Assembly: GCF_000250675.2 (NCBI RefSeq)
Contig: NC_018681.1
Span: 1,984,001-2,048,000, forward strand
Reading direction: 5' to 3'
DNA from: Nocardia brasiliensis ATCC 700358
GTDB taxonomy: Bacteria > Actinomycetota > Actinomycetes > Mycobacteriales > Mycobacteriaceae
Length of the DNA: 64,000 nt
The position numbers were made by a program, and so were the translations under genes. A model generated the notes under the pieces. The model was given only the letters and a program-made list of their open reading frames with translations, was not told the DNA's origin and ran no database searches. This document shows positions 17,614-26,906 of this stretch, one piece after another (the first letter of the stretch is position 1; each line of letters starts with the position of its first letter).

Positions 17614-17754
17614 ACGGTCGATCGTACTCAGGCTGGCGAGAATCGGTCACCGTCCGACTCGTGGTGTCCTCGGGTGCGGAGCATGCGGCGGCGGGACGAT
17701 CTCGTATCCGAGCCTTGCGGCAGTACCGCGCGGCCGGTCGGTGGACTGCGCCGA

Positions 17755-19008
17755 TCAGCCCGCCGCGGCCTGCCGCGTGACCGGCACACTGCCCGCGGCG
17801 CTGCCGAGGGCGCCCGCACGCCTGGCGAGGGCGGCCAGGGTGGGGAGTCGCGCATCGCCCAGCGTCATCCCGGAGTAGCCGAGGTGATTGGTCACGAAGG
17901 CGACGGAGACGCCTACGCCCGGTATGGCGATCGCGCCCGATCCGCCGACACCGAAGTGCCCCAGCGCTTCTCGGGTCAGCCTGGTGCCGACGATGCCGCG
18001 GTGGTAGCCGAGCGCCCAGTGCGGAGGCGCGCCGAGCACGTAGTCGAAACGGCTGTTCGGCAGCATCTGCGCGATCATCCGGGTGGTCTCCGGCCGCAGC
18101 AGGCGGCGGGTGCCGACCACGCCGTCGTTGGCGATCGCGCCGTACATCCGCGCCAGCGAGCGCGCTGTGAAAACGCCACCCCAACTGGGCATCACGGCAT
18201 CGTAGGGCCGCTGGCCGATGCTCATATCGGCCCAGCCGTCGTAGATCGCGCTGTGCGCGGACTGCACCCTGCGCAGCGCGCCGAACGGCGCGATCAGCCG
18301 GTCCACCGGAACCCTGCCGATGGTGAGCCGCGGCGACAGGGTGGCGAGCCGGTGTCGCTCGCCGCGCGGGACGCCGAACCAGAAGTCGTTGTCGCCCAGT
18401 GGTTCCGCGAGCTCGGCGTGCACCACCTCGGCGAACGAACGCCCGGTGGCCCGCTGCGCCAACTCGGCGACGAGGGTGCCGAAGGTGAGGCCGTGATAGC
18501 CGGAGGCGCGCAGCCGCAACGGATCCGGCGCGGACGCGGCCAGCGCCGCGGCCAGGCTGTCGTGGTCGAGCAAGGCGTCCTCGTCCAGCGGGGTGCCCTG
18601 GCTGTCGACCAGTCCACGGATGCGTTGCAGTCCCGCGCGATGGTTCAGGACATCGCGAACGGTGATGGCGTCCTTGCCGTTCGCCGCGAACTCGGGCCAG
18701 TAGGTCGCCACCGGTGCGTCGAGGTCAAGGACGCCGCGTTCGATGAGCCGGTGTGCGACGGTCGCGGCGACGCCCTTGCCGGTCGAATAGGTCAGCGCCA
18801 TCGTGTCGGACCGCCAGCGTCGTTCCGGATCGGCCCATCCGGCCCAGACGTCCAGCACGGGCTCGCCGTCGAGGTAGACCGCGAGTGCGCCACCGCCCTG
18901 TCGCCTGCGCCGGAACATGGCGAAGAACTTGGCGGCGACGGCCGTGAAGCGGTCGTCGACCAGCATGCGGCCGGTGCTCGAGGCGCCGTCCGGGGTCGCT
19001 GCGGGCAT
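17755..19008 (-). CDS. lipP: Serine beta-lactamase-fold esterase/hydrolase (LipP-like)
   Basis: The 417-aa protein is a class-C-beta-lactamase-like esterase: nucleophile motif Ser75-Thr-Gly-Lys78 and a Tyr in the GYHGLTFG stretch as the second motif. Such enzymes hydrolyse short esters. ATG 19008 follows GGGAGT. In M. tuberculosis lipP (Rv2463) lies between the Nei-type gene and tig in opposite orientation to both, as here, although other genes intervene on each side in this window. The symbol rests on this gene order plus family. Confidence 0.82.
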   Translation of the reverse strand: MPAATPDGASSTGRMLVDDRFTAVAAKFFAMFRRRRQGGGALAVYLDGEPVLDVWAGWADPERRWRSDTMALTYSTGKGVAATVAHRLIERGVLDLDAPVATYWPEFAANGKDAITVRDVLNHRAGLQRIRGLVDSQGTPLDEDALLDHDSLAAALAASAPDPLRLRASGYHGLTFGTLVAELAQRATGRSFAEVVHAELAEPLGDNDFWFGVPRGERHRLATLSPRLTIGRVPVDRLIAPFGALRRVQSAHSAIYDGWADMSIGQRPYDAVMPSWGGVFTARSLARMYGAIANDGVVGTRRLLRPETTRMIAQMLPNSRFDYVLGAPPHWALGYHRGIVGTRLTREALGHFGVGGSGAIAIPGVGVSVAFVTNHLGYSGMTLGDARLPTLAALARRAGALGSAAGSVPVTRQAAAG

Positions 19009-19168
19009 GGTCAGACTCCCTTGTCCAGTACGCCGGGCGGCTCGCTGTATAACACTTGCAAGCAGCCCGCTAACTCGCACGGTAACGTGTTTCAGTTGCC
19101 GCGTGCAAGGGGGGCGGTGCCGGAACGTGAGGTGCCGACGGCTCGCGATCAGCCCCTGGTGAGGGACG

Positions 19169-21763
19169 TCACAACCGCGGGTCGACCGGTTCGGACTCCA
19201 GCGCGAGCACCGCGAAAACCGCCTCGTGCACCCGCCACAGCGGCTCACCCGCGGCCAGCCGGTCGAGGGCCTCGAGCCCGAGTGCGTACTCGCGCAAGGC
19301 CATCGAGCGTTTGCGGCCCAGACCGCGGGCACGTAGCCGTCGCAGGTTGTCCTCGCGCAGGTACTCCGGCCCGTAGATGATCCGGAGGTACTCGGGCCCA
19401 CGGCATTTCACGCCGGGCTGGACCAGCCGGCCTTCGTCCGTCGCCGCCTCGTCCTTGCGCGGGCCACGCGCCAGCGCCTGGCGCGGCTTGACCACGATGC
19501 CTTCTCCGCCCGCCGCGGTGAGCTTGCTCCACCACGCGGTCGCGGCGGCGATGCTGTGCTCGTCGGTCAGGTCGACGAAGACCCGCCCGGTCGGCGCGCA
19601 CATTTCCGGATCGGCGGCGACCAGCCGGTCGATCCGTTCCAGGTGCCAATCGTGCTCGCGTACCGCGTGATTCGCGCCTTCGGTGGCGAGGATCTGGAAC
19701 GGGGCGAGCCGCAGACCCGCCGTGCCGTCCACCGGCCAGCAGTAGCGGCCGTACGCGGCGGTGAACGCCGCGGCGTCGTCCCGGCGCGCGCCGGTGCGGC
19801 GCGCGAGTTCGCCCACGTCCAGACCGCGGGCGGTCACCGCGGCCAGCACCTCGCCGGCGGTGTCGAGCGCGGCGCGCGCCGCCGCCCCGACCGCCGCGTA
19901 CTGCGAGCGCAACAGGCCGAGCGCCTTCGCCGACCACGGCATCAGCTCGGTGTCGAGCAGCAGCCACTCGCTGTCGAGTTCGGTGAAGAGCCCGGCATGC
20001 TCGGCGGCCGCACGGACCCGCGCGAGCACGGCTTCGGTGTGGTCCCGGTCGTCGAAGAACGGACGCCCGGTACGGGTGTAGATCACGCCGGTGCCGCCGT
20101 CATCGACACCGAACCGGTCCCGCGCCGCCTGCGCCGAGCGGGCCACCAGAACCACCGCCCGCGAACCCATGTGCTTCTCCTCGCACACGAGCCGGTCGAC
20201 GCCCTCCGCGCGGTAGTACGCGAAGGCCTGATCCGGGTGCTCGAGGTAGCCGTCCAGCTCCGAAGTCGCGCACGGCGCCATCGTCGGTGGCAGGTACACC
20301 AGCCAGCGGGGGTCGAGCGCGAACCGGCTCATCACTTCCAGTGCGGCACCGGCGTTTTCCTCCTGCACGCCGACCCTGCCGTGATAGCGGGTCTGCACGA
20401 CCCGGCGGCCGATCACGTCCGCCAGATCGAGCACGCCGGGATCCCGGTGCACCACACCCTCGGCGGTACTGATCGTGGTGGCCTGCAACGGCCGCACCGG
20501 TTCGTACCAAACCTGTTCCGCGGCAACCGAGACCGGTTCGCGTTCCGGGTATCGCAACGCCGAGAGCCTGCCGCCGAACACCACGCCGGTGTCCAGGCAC
20601 AGGGTGTTGTTCACCCACTGCAGGTCGAGCACCGGGGTGTGCCCGTACAGCACGGTGGCCGTGCCGCGGTAGTCGTTGGCCCACGGGTAACGCACCGGCA
20701 AGCCGTATTCGTCCGTCTCGCCGGTGGTTTCGCCGTACATGGCGAAGGAACGGACCCGGCCCGAGGCGCGACCGTGGTACTCCTGCTTCAACCCGGCGTG
20801 CGCGACGACGAGCTTGCCGCCGTCGAGCACATAGTGGCTCACCAGGCCGCGGCAGAATTCGTGCGCGGCCTTGCGGAACACTTCGTCCTCGGCGTCGAGC
20901 TGGGCCAGCGACTCGGCCAAGCCGTGCGCGACCCGCACCTGCTTGCCGTCGAGGGCGCGGACCAGCTTGTGCTCGTGATTCCCGGTGACGCACAGGCCCG
21001 TTCCGGCGGCCACCATGCCCATCACCAACCGGAGCACGCCCGGCGTATCCGGCCCGCGGTCGACCAGGTCGCCGACGAACACCGCGGTCCGGCCCGCCGG
21101 ATGGTGCGCGCCGACCGCGCGTCCGTTGTCGTCCCGGTCGATGGCGTAGCCGAGTTCGCCGAGCAGCGTTTCCAATTCGCCCCGGCAGCCGTGCACGTCG
21201 CCGATCACGTCGAACGGGCCGGTGAGTTCACGCTTGTCGTTCCATGACTTCTCGTCCACGATCGTCGCGGCCTCGATCTCGGCGGCGCCGCGCAGCACGT
21301 AGACCTTGCGGAAGCCTTCTCGTTCCAGACTGCGCAGGCTGCGGCGCAGCTCGCGCTGCTGCCGGACGACGACGTGCGCGCCGAGACCCGCACGATCGGG
21401 CCGGGTCGAATTCCGTTGCAGGCAAACCGAATCCGGAACGTCGAGCACAATGGCGACCGGTAGCACGTCGTGGGCGCGCGCGACCGCGATGAGCTCCTGC
21501 CGCGACTTGGCCTGGACATTCGTCGCGTCGACCACGGTGCGCAGACCGCGGCGCAGCCGGACGCCCGCGATGTGGTGCAGCAGGGCGAACGCTTCGGCGG
21601 TGGCCGACTGGTCGTTCTCGTCGTCGCTGACGACGCCGCGGCAGGCATCCGAGGAGACGATCGCGGTCGACCGGAAGTGCTTGCGCGCGAAGGTCGACTT
21701 GCCCGAGCCGGTGCTGCCGATCAACACCACCAGCGACAGTTCGGGCACCGAGAGTTCCGCCAT
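19169..21763 (-). CDS. pnkp: Polynucleotide kinase-phosphatase-ligase (RNA repair)
   Basis: The 864-aa protein matches bacterial Pnkp, which heals and seals cleaved RNA with Hen1. The 5' kinase has the P-loop GSTGSGKS (16-23). The metallophosphatase has GDVHG (188-192), GDLVDRG (231-237) and GNHEH (261-265), near-identical in position to Clostridium thermocellum Pnkp. The C-terminal adenylyltransferase has the nucleotide lysine in KHMGSR (Lys530). The start is ATG 21763, sharing one base with the hen1 stop (TGATG) and preceded by GGAG. All three activities look intact. Confidence 0.95.
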   Translation of the reverse strand: MAELSVPELSLVVLIGSTGSGKSTFARKHFRSTAIVSSDACRGVVSDDENDQSATAEAFALLHHIAGVRLRRGLRTVVDATNVQAKSRQELIAVARAHDVLPVAIVLDVPDSVCLQRNSTRPDRAGLGAHVVVRQQRELRRSLRSLEREGFRKVYVLRGAAEIEAATIVDEKSWNDKRELTGPFDVIGDVHGCRGELETLLGELGYAIDRDDNGRAVGAHHPAGRTAVFVGDLVDRGPDTPGVLRLVMGMVAAGTGLCVTGNHEHKLVRALDGKQVRVAHGLAESLAQLDAEDEVFRKAAHEFCRGLVSHYVLDGGKLVVAHAGLKQEYHGRASGRVRSFAMYGETTGETDEYGLPVRYPWANDYRGTATVLYGHTPVLDLQWVNNTLCLDTGVVFGGRLSALRYPEREPVSVAAEQVWYEPVRPLQATTISTAEGVVHRDPGVLDLADVIGRRVVQTRYHGRVGVQEENAGAALEVMSRFALDPRWLVYLPPTMAPCATSELDGYLEHPDQAFAYYRAEGVDRLVCEEKHMGSRAVVLVARSAQAARDRFGVDDGGTGVIYTRTGRPFFDDRDHTEAVLARVRAAAEHAGLFTELDSEWLLLDTELMPWSAKALGLLRSQYAAVGAAARAALDTAGEVLAAVTARGLDVGELARRTGARRDDAAAFTAAYGRYCWPVDGTAGLRLAPFQILATEGANHAVREHDWHLERIDRLVAADPEMCAPTGRVFVDLTDEHSIAAATAWWSKLTAAGGEGIVVKPRQALARGPRKDEAATDEGRLVQPGVKCRGPEYLRIIYGPEYLREDNLRRLRARGLGRKRSMALREYALGLEALDRLAAGEPLWRVHEAVFAVLALESEPVDPRL

Positions 21764-23448
21764 CACGCTGCTCCTTCCTGGATCGCTGTGGTGAAGACCG
21801 CCATCTGGGTCGGCGCGCCCACTTCGGGGTCGAATGGGCCGATCGGCACGAAGCGCACGGAGTAGCCGTGCGTGGCCGCCACCCGTGCCGCCCAGGACTC
21901 GAATTCTGCCCGGGTCCACTCGAATCGGTGGTCGGCATGCCGGAACTTGCCCGCGGGCAGGCTCTCGTATCGCACATTGAACTCGGCGTTGGGCGTCGTC
22001 ACGAGCACGGCCCGTGGTGCGGCCGCGGCGAAGACCGCGTGCTCGAGCGCGCCGAGCCGCGGCGGATCGACGTGCTCGACGACCTCCATGAGCACTGCCG
22101 CGTCGTAGCCGCGCAACTCGGCGTCGGTGTAGGTGAGCGCGCCCTGACGCAGGGTCAGTCGGGCCGCGACCCGCTCGGGCAGCCGATCCAGGCGCAGGCG
22201 ACGTTCGGCGATGTGCAACGCCCGCATCGAGACGTCGACGCCGACGATCTCGCCGAAGGCCTTGTCCGCCAGCAGTTCCCGCAACAACGCGCCTTCACCG
22301 CACCCGAGATCGAGCACCCGCCCGGCCCCGACCTCATGCAACGCGGCAATCACCGCCGCCCGCCGAATCACCGCCAACGACGGTGTCCGCGGGCCGGTTT
22401 CACCCACCGCCCCGGACCCAGCCGAACCACTTTGCGCCGGTTCAGGGTTCGCCGCAGAGAGCCCCGCCGTGTCGTGCAGCGCCGCACCGAACTGCGCCGG
22501 ATCGGACAACGCCGGACCAGACTGTGCCGTGTCGGACTGTGCCGGTTCCAACCGCGCCGATGCGGCTTGTGCCGGCGCGCGGTCAGCCGCATCGCACTGC
22601 GCCGGATCGCACTGCGCCGCAACACCTAGCGTGGCGTCGGTGTCCGCGCCGTCGTCCACCGCCTCCTCGACCGCGTCGAGTTCCTCCGGTTCCACCTCGT
22701 CCACTTCGGCGAGGCGGGCCAGTGCGGCTCGGACCAGCGACTGGCGGCGGGCCAGGTATCGCCGGGTGATCCAGGCGCGTTCGGGGTGTTCGGCCAGCCA
22801 GCCCGCGCCGGCCCGGATCAGCTTGTCGACTTCGTCGGCGGCGAGCCAATAGTGTTTGGCCCCATCGAGGACGGGCAGCAGCACGTACAGGTGTGACAGT
22901 GCATCGGCCAGCCGCATCGTGCCGGTCAGCGCCAGCCGCAGATGGTGGGAATCGCCCCAGTCCGGGAAGGCCGGGTCCAGCGGCAGGGGAGTCGCGGTCA
23001 CCGTCCAGCCCAGCGGCGCGAACATCCGCTCGGCCACTTCGGCGCCGCCCTTGCACGGCACCGCGGGCAATTCGAGCTGCAGCGGCAGCGCGGTCTGCGC
23101 CAGTTCCGGTCGCAGTGTGCAGCGGCCGTGCAACGCGGTGCGGAACACCGCGCCGATGGCCACCGACAGCAGCGACGATGCCGCGTACGGCCGGTCGTTG
23201 ACGTACTGGCCGAGGCTGAAATCCGGTGTGCCACGCGAACGTCCGCGCACCAGGCGGATCGGGTCGATCTCCAGCAGCAGGGCGGCGGTGCATCGCTCGG
23301 CCGTGGCCTGCGGGTAGACGACGTGCGCCGTGCCGTACGACTGCTCGAACGCCTGGACCCGGTCGGGGTTCTTGTGCAGCAAGAACCCCAGGTCGGTCGC
23401 CGGCCACGCGGCGCCGTCCGGCGGTGTGCAGGTGATCGTCAGCAGCAT
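21763..23448 (-). CDS. hen1: Hen1 3'-terminal RNA ribose 2'-O-methyltransferase
   Basis: Hen1 adds a 2'-O-methyl mark to the broken RNA end before Pnkp ligates it, preventing re-cleavage by the same ribotoxin. The 561-aa protein has the N-terminal ligase-activating domain (1-245), a 13-unit pentapeptide-like linker (281-345), and a methyltransferase with SAM motif LDLGCGEG (379-386) and metal ligands Glu455, Glu458, His459 and a His in KFRHADH (504/507). ATG 23448 gives the typical start MLLTITCTPP. It is coupled to pnkp by a one-base overlap. It is longer than usual because of the linker. Confidence 0.95.
   Translation of the reverse strand: MLLTITCTPPDGAAWPATDLGFLLHKNPDRVQAFEQSYGTAHVVYPQATAERCTAALLLEIDPIRLVRGRSRGTPDFSLGQYVNDRPYAASSLLSVAIGAVFRTALHGRCTLRPELAQTALPLQLELPAVPCKGGAEVAERMFAPLGWTVTATPLPLDPAFPDWGDSHHLRLALTGTMRLADALSHLYVLLPVLDGAKHYWLAADEVDKLIRAGAGWLAEHPERAWITRRYLARRQSLVRAALARLAEVDEVEPEELDAVEEAVDDGADTDATLGVAAQCDPAQCDAADRAPAQAASARLEPAQSDTAQSGPALSDPAQFGAALHDTAGLSAANPEPAQSGSAGSGAVGETGPRTPSLAVIRRAAVIAALHEVGAGRVLDLGCGEGALLRELLADKAFGEIVGVDVSMRALHIAERRLRLDRLPERVAARLTLRQGALTYTDAELRGYDAAVLMEVVEHVDPPRLGALEHAVFAAAAPRAVLVTTPNAEFNVRYESLPAGKFRHADHRFEWTRAEFESWAARVAATHGYSVRFVPIGPFDPEVGAPTQMAVFTTAIQEGAA
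22414..22608 (-). repeat. 13 x 15-bp in-frame repeat in hen1 linker
   Basis: Codons 281-345 form thirteen five-residue units of the pattern x-x-Ala-[QDRLGNP]-x (for example DPAQC, EPAQS, DTAQS, GPALS, DPAQF), with Ala fixed at position three in all units. The units are degenerate, implying an old expansion rather than recent slippage. It joins the two Hen1 domains. Confidence 0.75.
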
Positions 23449-23520
23449 GCAGCGATCGTCGCCCAGTCGCGGGAACCCGCGCAAGGAAGTTTCATTCTGG
23501 TGGCAGTGTCTGGCAGCCCG

Positions 23521-25989
23521 TCAGCGCGACGGCTGCGGCCAACTCCAGTTCGCGACCTCGGGGATGTCCTCGCCGTGCTCGCGCGTCCAGGCCCGTGCCG
23601 TCCAGCGGGCGTCCACCATCTCCTGGCGCAGTCCCGCGGCTCGCTCGCCGAGGCTCGGCACCCGATCGATCACGTCCATCACCAGGTGATAGCGGTCCAG
23701 GTCGTTGAGCATCACCATGTCGAACGGTGTCGTCGTGGTGCCGCGTTCCTTGTAGCCGCGCACGTGCAGTCCGGCGTGGTTGGCCCGCCGGTAGGTGAGC
23801 CGGTGGATCAGCCACGGGTAACCGTGAAAGGCGAAGATCACCGGCCGGTCGTGGGTGAACAGGGTGTCGAACTCGCTGTCGGGTAGACCGTGGGGGTGTT
23901 CGTCCTGTGGTTGCAGGCGCATCAGGTCGACCACGTTCACCACGCGAATCCGCAACTCCGGCAATCGTTCCCGCAGGATCGCCGCCGCCGCGAGCGTTTC
24001 CAGCGTGGGCACGTCACCCGCGCAGGCGAGCACCACATCCGGGACGGTGCCGAGTTCGTCGTTGTGCCCGGCCCAATCCCAGATGCCGATGCCGCGCGCG
24101 CAGTGCTCGGCGGCGTCGTGTACCGAAAGCCAGTCCGCCTGTGGCTGTTTGCCCGCGACCACCACGTTGACGTAGTGCCGTGACCGCAGGCAGTGGTCGT
24201 AGGTGGACAGCAGCGTGTTGGCGTCCGGCGGCAGGTAGACGCGCACGATCGACGGCTTCTTGTTGAGCACCACATCGAGGAATCCGGGATCCTGATGCGT
24301 GAACCCGTTGTGGTCCTGTCGCCAAACATGGGAAGAGAGAAGGTAATTCAGGCTGGCGATGGGCCGCCGCCAGGGCACCGCCGCGCTGGCGTCGAGCCAT
24401 TTGGCGTGCTGGTTGAACATCGCGTCGACGATGTGGATGAACGCCTCGTAGCAGGTGAACACCCCGTGCCTGCCGGTCAGCAGGTAGCCCTCCAGCAGCC
24501 CCTGGCACATGTGCTCGGACAGCACCTCGATCACCCGGCCGGTGCGGTCGAGTTTCTCGTCGTGACTGCCGATTTCGGCCTGCCAGTTGCGTCCGGTGAC
24601 GTCGAGGATGTCTTGTAAGCGATTGCTGGCCAGCTCGTCCGGGGCGAAGGTGAGGAAATTGTCCGGGTTGGCCCGGGTCACCTCGCGCAACCAACCGCCG
24701 AGCACCTTGGTCGCCTCGTGCGCATCGGCTCCGGGTGTGCTCACCTCGACCCCGAAGTCGCGCCAGTCCGGCAGGTCCAGATCGCGAACCAGCATGCCGC
24801 CGTTGGCAATCGGGTTCGCGCTCAACCGCCGTTCACCGTCGGGCACCTGATCGAGCAGTTCCGAGACCGGCCTGCCGTGGTCGTCGAACAACTCCTCGGG
24901 ACGATACGAACGCAGCCACTGCTCCAGCACCGCACGATGATCGGAGTTCGTGCGTGCACCGGGCAGCGGCACCTGATGGGCCCGGAACGTGCCCTCGACG
25001 GGGTCGCCGTCGACGACCGGGGGACAGGTCCACCCCTTGGGCGTGCGCAGGACGATCATCGGCCAGACCGGCCTGCTGCCGTCGGTACCGCCGCGCGCGG
25101 CCCGCTGGATCTGCGCGATGCGTTCCATACAGGTGTCCACCGCCGCGGCCATGGCCTGATGCACCGCGGCCGGGTCGCTGCCCGCGACCACGATCGGGTC
25201 GTAGCCGTACCCGCGCAGCAGCGAGACCAGCTCGGCCTCCGGAATGCGCGCCAGAATGGTCGGATTCGCGATCTTGTATTCGTTCAGCGCCAGAATCGGC
25301 AGCACCGCGCCGTCGCGCGCCGGATTGACGAATTTGTTGGCATGCCAGCTGGCAGCCAGCGGTCCGGTCTCCGCCTCGCCGTCGCCGACTACGCAGAACA
25401 CCGTGAGATCCGGGTTGTCCAACGCGGCGCCGTAGGCGTGCAGCAGCGAGTAGCCGAGCTCGCCGCCCTCGTGGAACGAGCCCGGCGTCTCCGGCGCGCA
25501 GTGGCTGGGCACGCCGCCGGGGAAGGAGAACTGGGCGAACAGCGCGCCCATCCCCGTCCCGTCCCGCGGAATATGGCTGTAGAGCTCGGAATACGTGCCC
25601 TCCAGCCAGGCGCACGCGTTCGGGCCCGGCCCGCCGTGTCCGGGCCCGGCCACGAAGACCGCGTTCAACCCGCGCTGCCGGATCGCCCTGTTCGCGTGCA
25701 CCCACACCAGATTCAATCCGGGCACGGTGCCGAAGTGGCCGAGCAACCGCGGTTTGACGTGCTCGGCGCGCAGCGGTTCGCGCAGCAGCGGATTCGCCAT
25801 CAGATAGATCTGACCGACCGCCAGATAGTTCGCGGCCCGCCACCACGCGTCGATCGAGTCGAGTTCGTCGCGCTCTAGTGGTCCGTCGACCGTTGCCAGC
25901 CGGTACGGCTCCGGTGCGACCGTCTCGCCGCCGGTGCTGCCGACATTGTCGGCGGCGGTGTCGCCGCCCGCGCTCGCCATGTGGCTCAT
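23521..25989 (-). CDS. xfp: Phosphoketolase (xylulose-5-P/fructose-6-P)
   Basis: The thiamine-diphosphate enzyme splits xylulose-5-phosphate or fructose-6-phosphate with phosphate to give acetyl-phosphate. The 822-aa length and signatures are typical: AGPGHGGPGPNACAWLEGTYSE near 110, the TPP-binding GDGEAETGPLAASWHANKF near 200, and the C-terminal HDRPVIFAFHGYPWLIHRL. ATG 25989 follows GAGGAGAGG; an open upstream extension lacks a start signal. It ends 72 nt upstream of hen1, but a functional link to RNA repair is unlikely. No phosphotransacetylase or acetate kinase is in the window. Confidence 0.95.
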   Translation of the reverse strand: MSHMASAGGDTAADNVGSTGGETVAPEPYRLATVDGPLERDELDSIDAWWRAANYLAVGQIYLMANPLLREPLRAEHVKPRLLGHFGTVPGLNLVWVHANRAIRQRGLNAVFVAGPGHGGPGPNACAWLEGTYSELYSHIPRDGTGMGALFAQFSFPGGVPSHCAPETPGSFHEGGELGYSLLHAYGAALDNPDLTVFCVVGDGEAETGPLAASWHANKFVNPARDGAVLPILALNEYKIANPTILARIPEAELVSLLRGYGYDPIVVAGSDPAAVHQAMAAAVDTCMERIAQIQRAARGGTDGSRPVWPMIVLRTPKGWTCPPVVDGDPVEGTFRAHQVPLPGARTNSDHRAVLEQWLRSYRPEELFDDHGRPVSELLDQVPDGERRLSANPIANGGMLVRDLDLPDWRDFGVEVSTPGADAHEATKVLGGWLREVTRANPDNFLTFAPDELASNRLQDILDVTGRNWQAEIGSHDEKLDRTGRVIEVLSEHMCQGLLEGYLLTGRHGVFTCYEAFIHIVDAMFNQHAKWLDASAAVPWRRPIASLNYLLSSHVWRQDHNGFTHQDPGFLDVVLNKKPSIVRVYLPPDANTLLSTYDHCLRSRHYVNVVVAGKQPQADWLSVHDAAEHCARGIGIWDWAGHNDELGTVPDVVLACAGDVPTLETLAAAAILRERLPELRIRVVNVVDLMRLQPQDEHPHGLPDSEFDTLFTHDRPVIFAFHGYPWLIHRLTYRRANHAGLHVRGYKERGTTTTPFDMVMLNDLDRYHLVMDVIDRVPSLGERAAGLRQEMVDARWTARAWTREHGEDIPEVANWSWPQPSR

Positions 25990-26164
25990 GCGCCGCCTCT
26001 CCTCGTGTTCGGGGTCTCGGTAGCCGCGATACCCAACAGAACGGTGTGCACAAGTCCGCACGGAGAAAATTCACGGTCAGCCTAGTGCGCGACGACGTGG
26101 CGGACGAGGGACCAAGGACATGTCGGCTCGGACATTCGGACCGGTGTGGTCTAGGGTCCGCCGC

Positions 26165-26737
26165 ATGCAGACACTCGGCAGGATCATCGCGATCGGCACC
26201 ATGACCGCGGCGGCGTGCACGCTGGTCGCGTGCGGCTCGGACGACAAGTCGTCGCCCGCTCCCTCCACCACCTCGGCCGCGCGGGCCGCCACCTCGGCCG
26301 CCGCGGGCCCGACCCAGAGCAAAGGCCGGGAATGCACCGCCGACGACATCGCCGTGAGCGGTGAGTTCGGCGCCGCCCCGACGATCACCATCCCGGACAA
26401 CTGCGATCCGCCGAAGCAGCTGATCACCAAGGACCTGAACCCCGGCAGCGGCCCCGGCGCCGAGCCGGGCCAGCAGCTGACCATGAACTACGCGCTGATC
26501 ACCTGGTCCAACAAGCAGAAGAAGGACAGCTCCTTCGATCGCGGCAAGCCGTTCCAGCTCACCCTCGGCGCCGGCCAGGTCATCCAGGGCTGGGACCAGG
26601 GCCTGGTCGGGGTGCAGCAGGGCGCGCGCCGGCTGCTGATCGTGCCGCCGGACCTCGGCTACGGCGCGGGCGGGCGCGGCATCGCGCCGAACGAAACGCT
26701 GGTCTTCGTCACCGACGCCGTGTCGATCGGAAAGTAG
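26165..26737 (+). CDS. FKBP-type peptidyl-prolyl isomerase, lipoprotein
   Basis: The 190-aa protein has a lipoprotein signal peptide ending in the lipobox Leu-Val-Ala-Cys, a Ser/Thr/Ala-rich spacer, then an FKBP domain (about 85-190) with the drug-binding-site motifs VIQGWDQGLVGVQQGARR, LLIVPPDLGYG and ETLVFVTDAVSI. It should act outside the membrane on exported proteins. It precedes tig, another prolyl isomerase, by 169 nt including a GC-rich hairpin that probably terminates this gene. Confidence 0.92.
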   Translation: MQTLGRIIAIGTMTAAACTLVACGSDDKSSPAPSTTSAARAATSAAAGPTQSKGRECTADDIAVSGEFGAAPTITIPDNCDPPKQLITKDLNPGSGPGAEPGQQLTMNYALITWSNKQKKDSSFDRGKPFQLTLGAGQVIQGWDQGLVGVQQGARRLLIVPPDLGYGAGGRGIAPNETLVFVTDAVSIGK

Positions 26738-26746
26738 GGGCTGGGC

Positions 26747-26778
26747 GACCGGCCGAGTGCAGCCCGTCCCGGCCGGTC
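26747..26778 (+). terminator. GC-rich hairpin after FKBP gene
   Basis: GACCGGCC (26747-26754) pairs perfectly with GGCCGGTC (26771-26778) across a 16-nt loop, 10 nt after the FKBP stop. It has no U-tract, as is common for actinobacterial terminators. Confidence 0.5.
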
Positions 26779-26906
26779 AACTAACCTGGTCGGGATGCGT
26801 ACGCCGCGTCCCTCGCCACCCGGCGGGTGCCGGTGTCCCGGAGCATGTCCGGGATGACGGGGGATCGCGTCTCAACCAGAACAGACGACGAACAAGGAGC
26901 ATGTCC

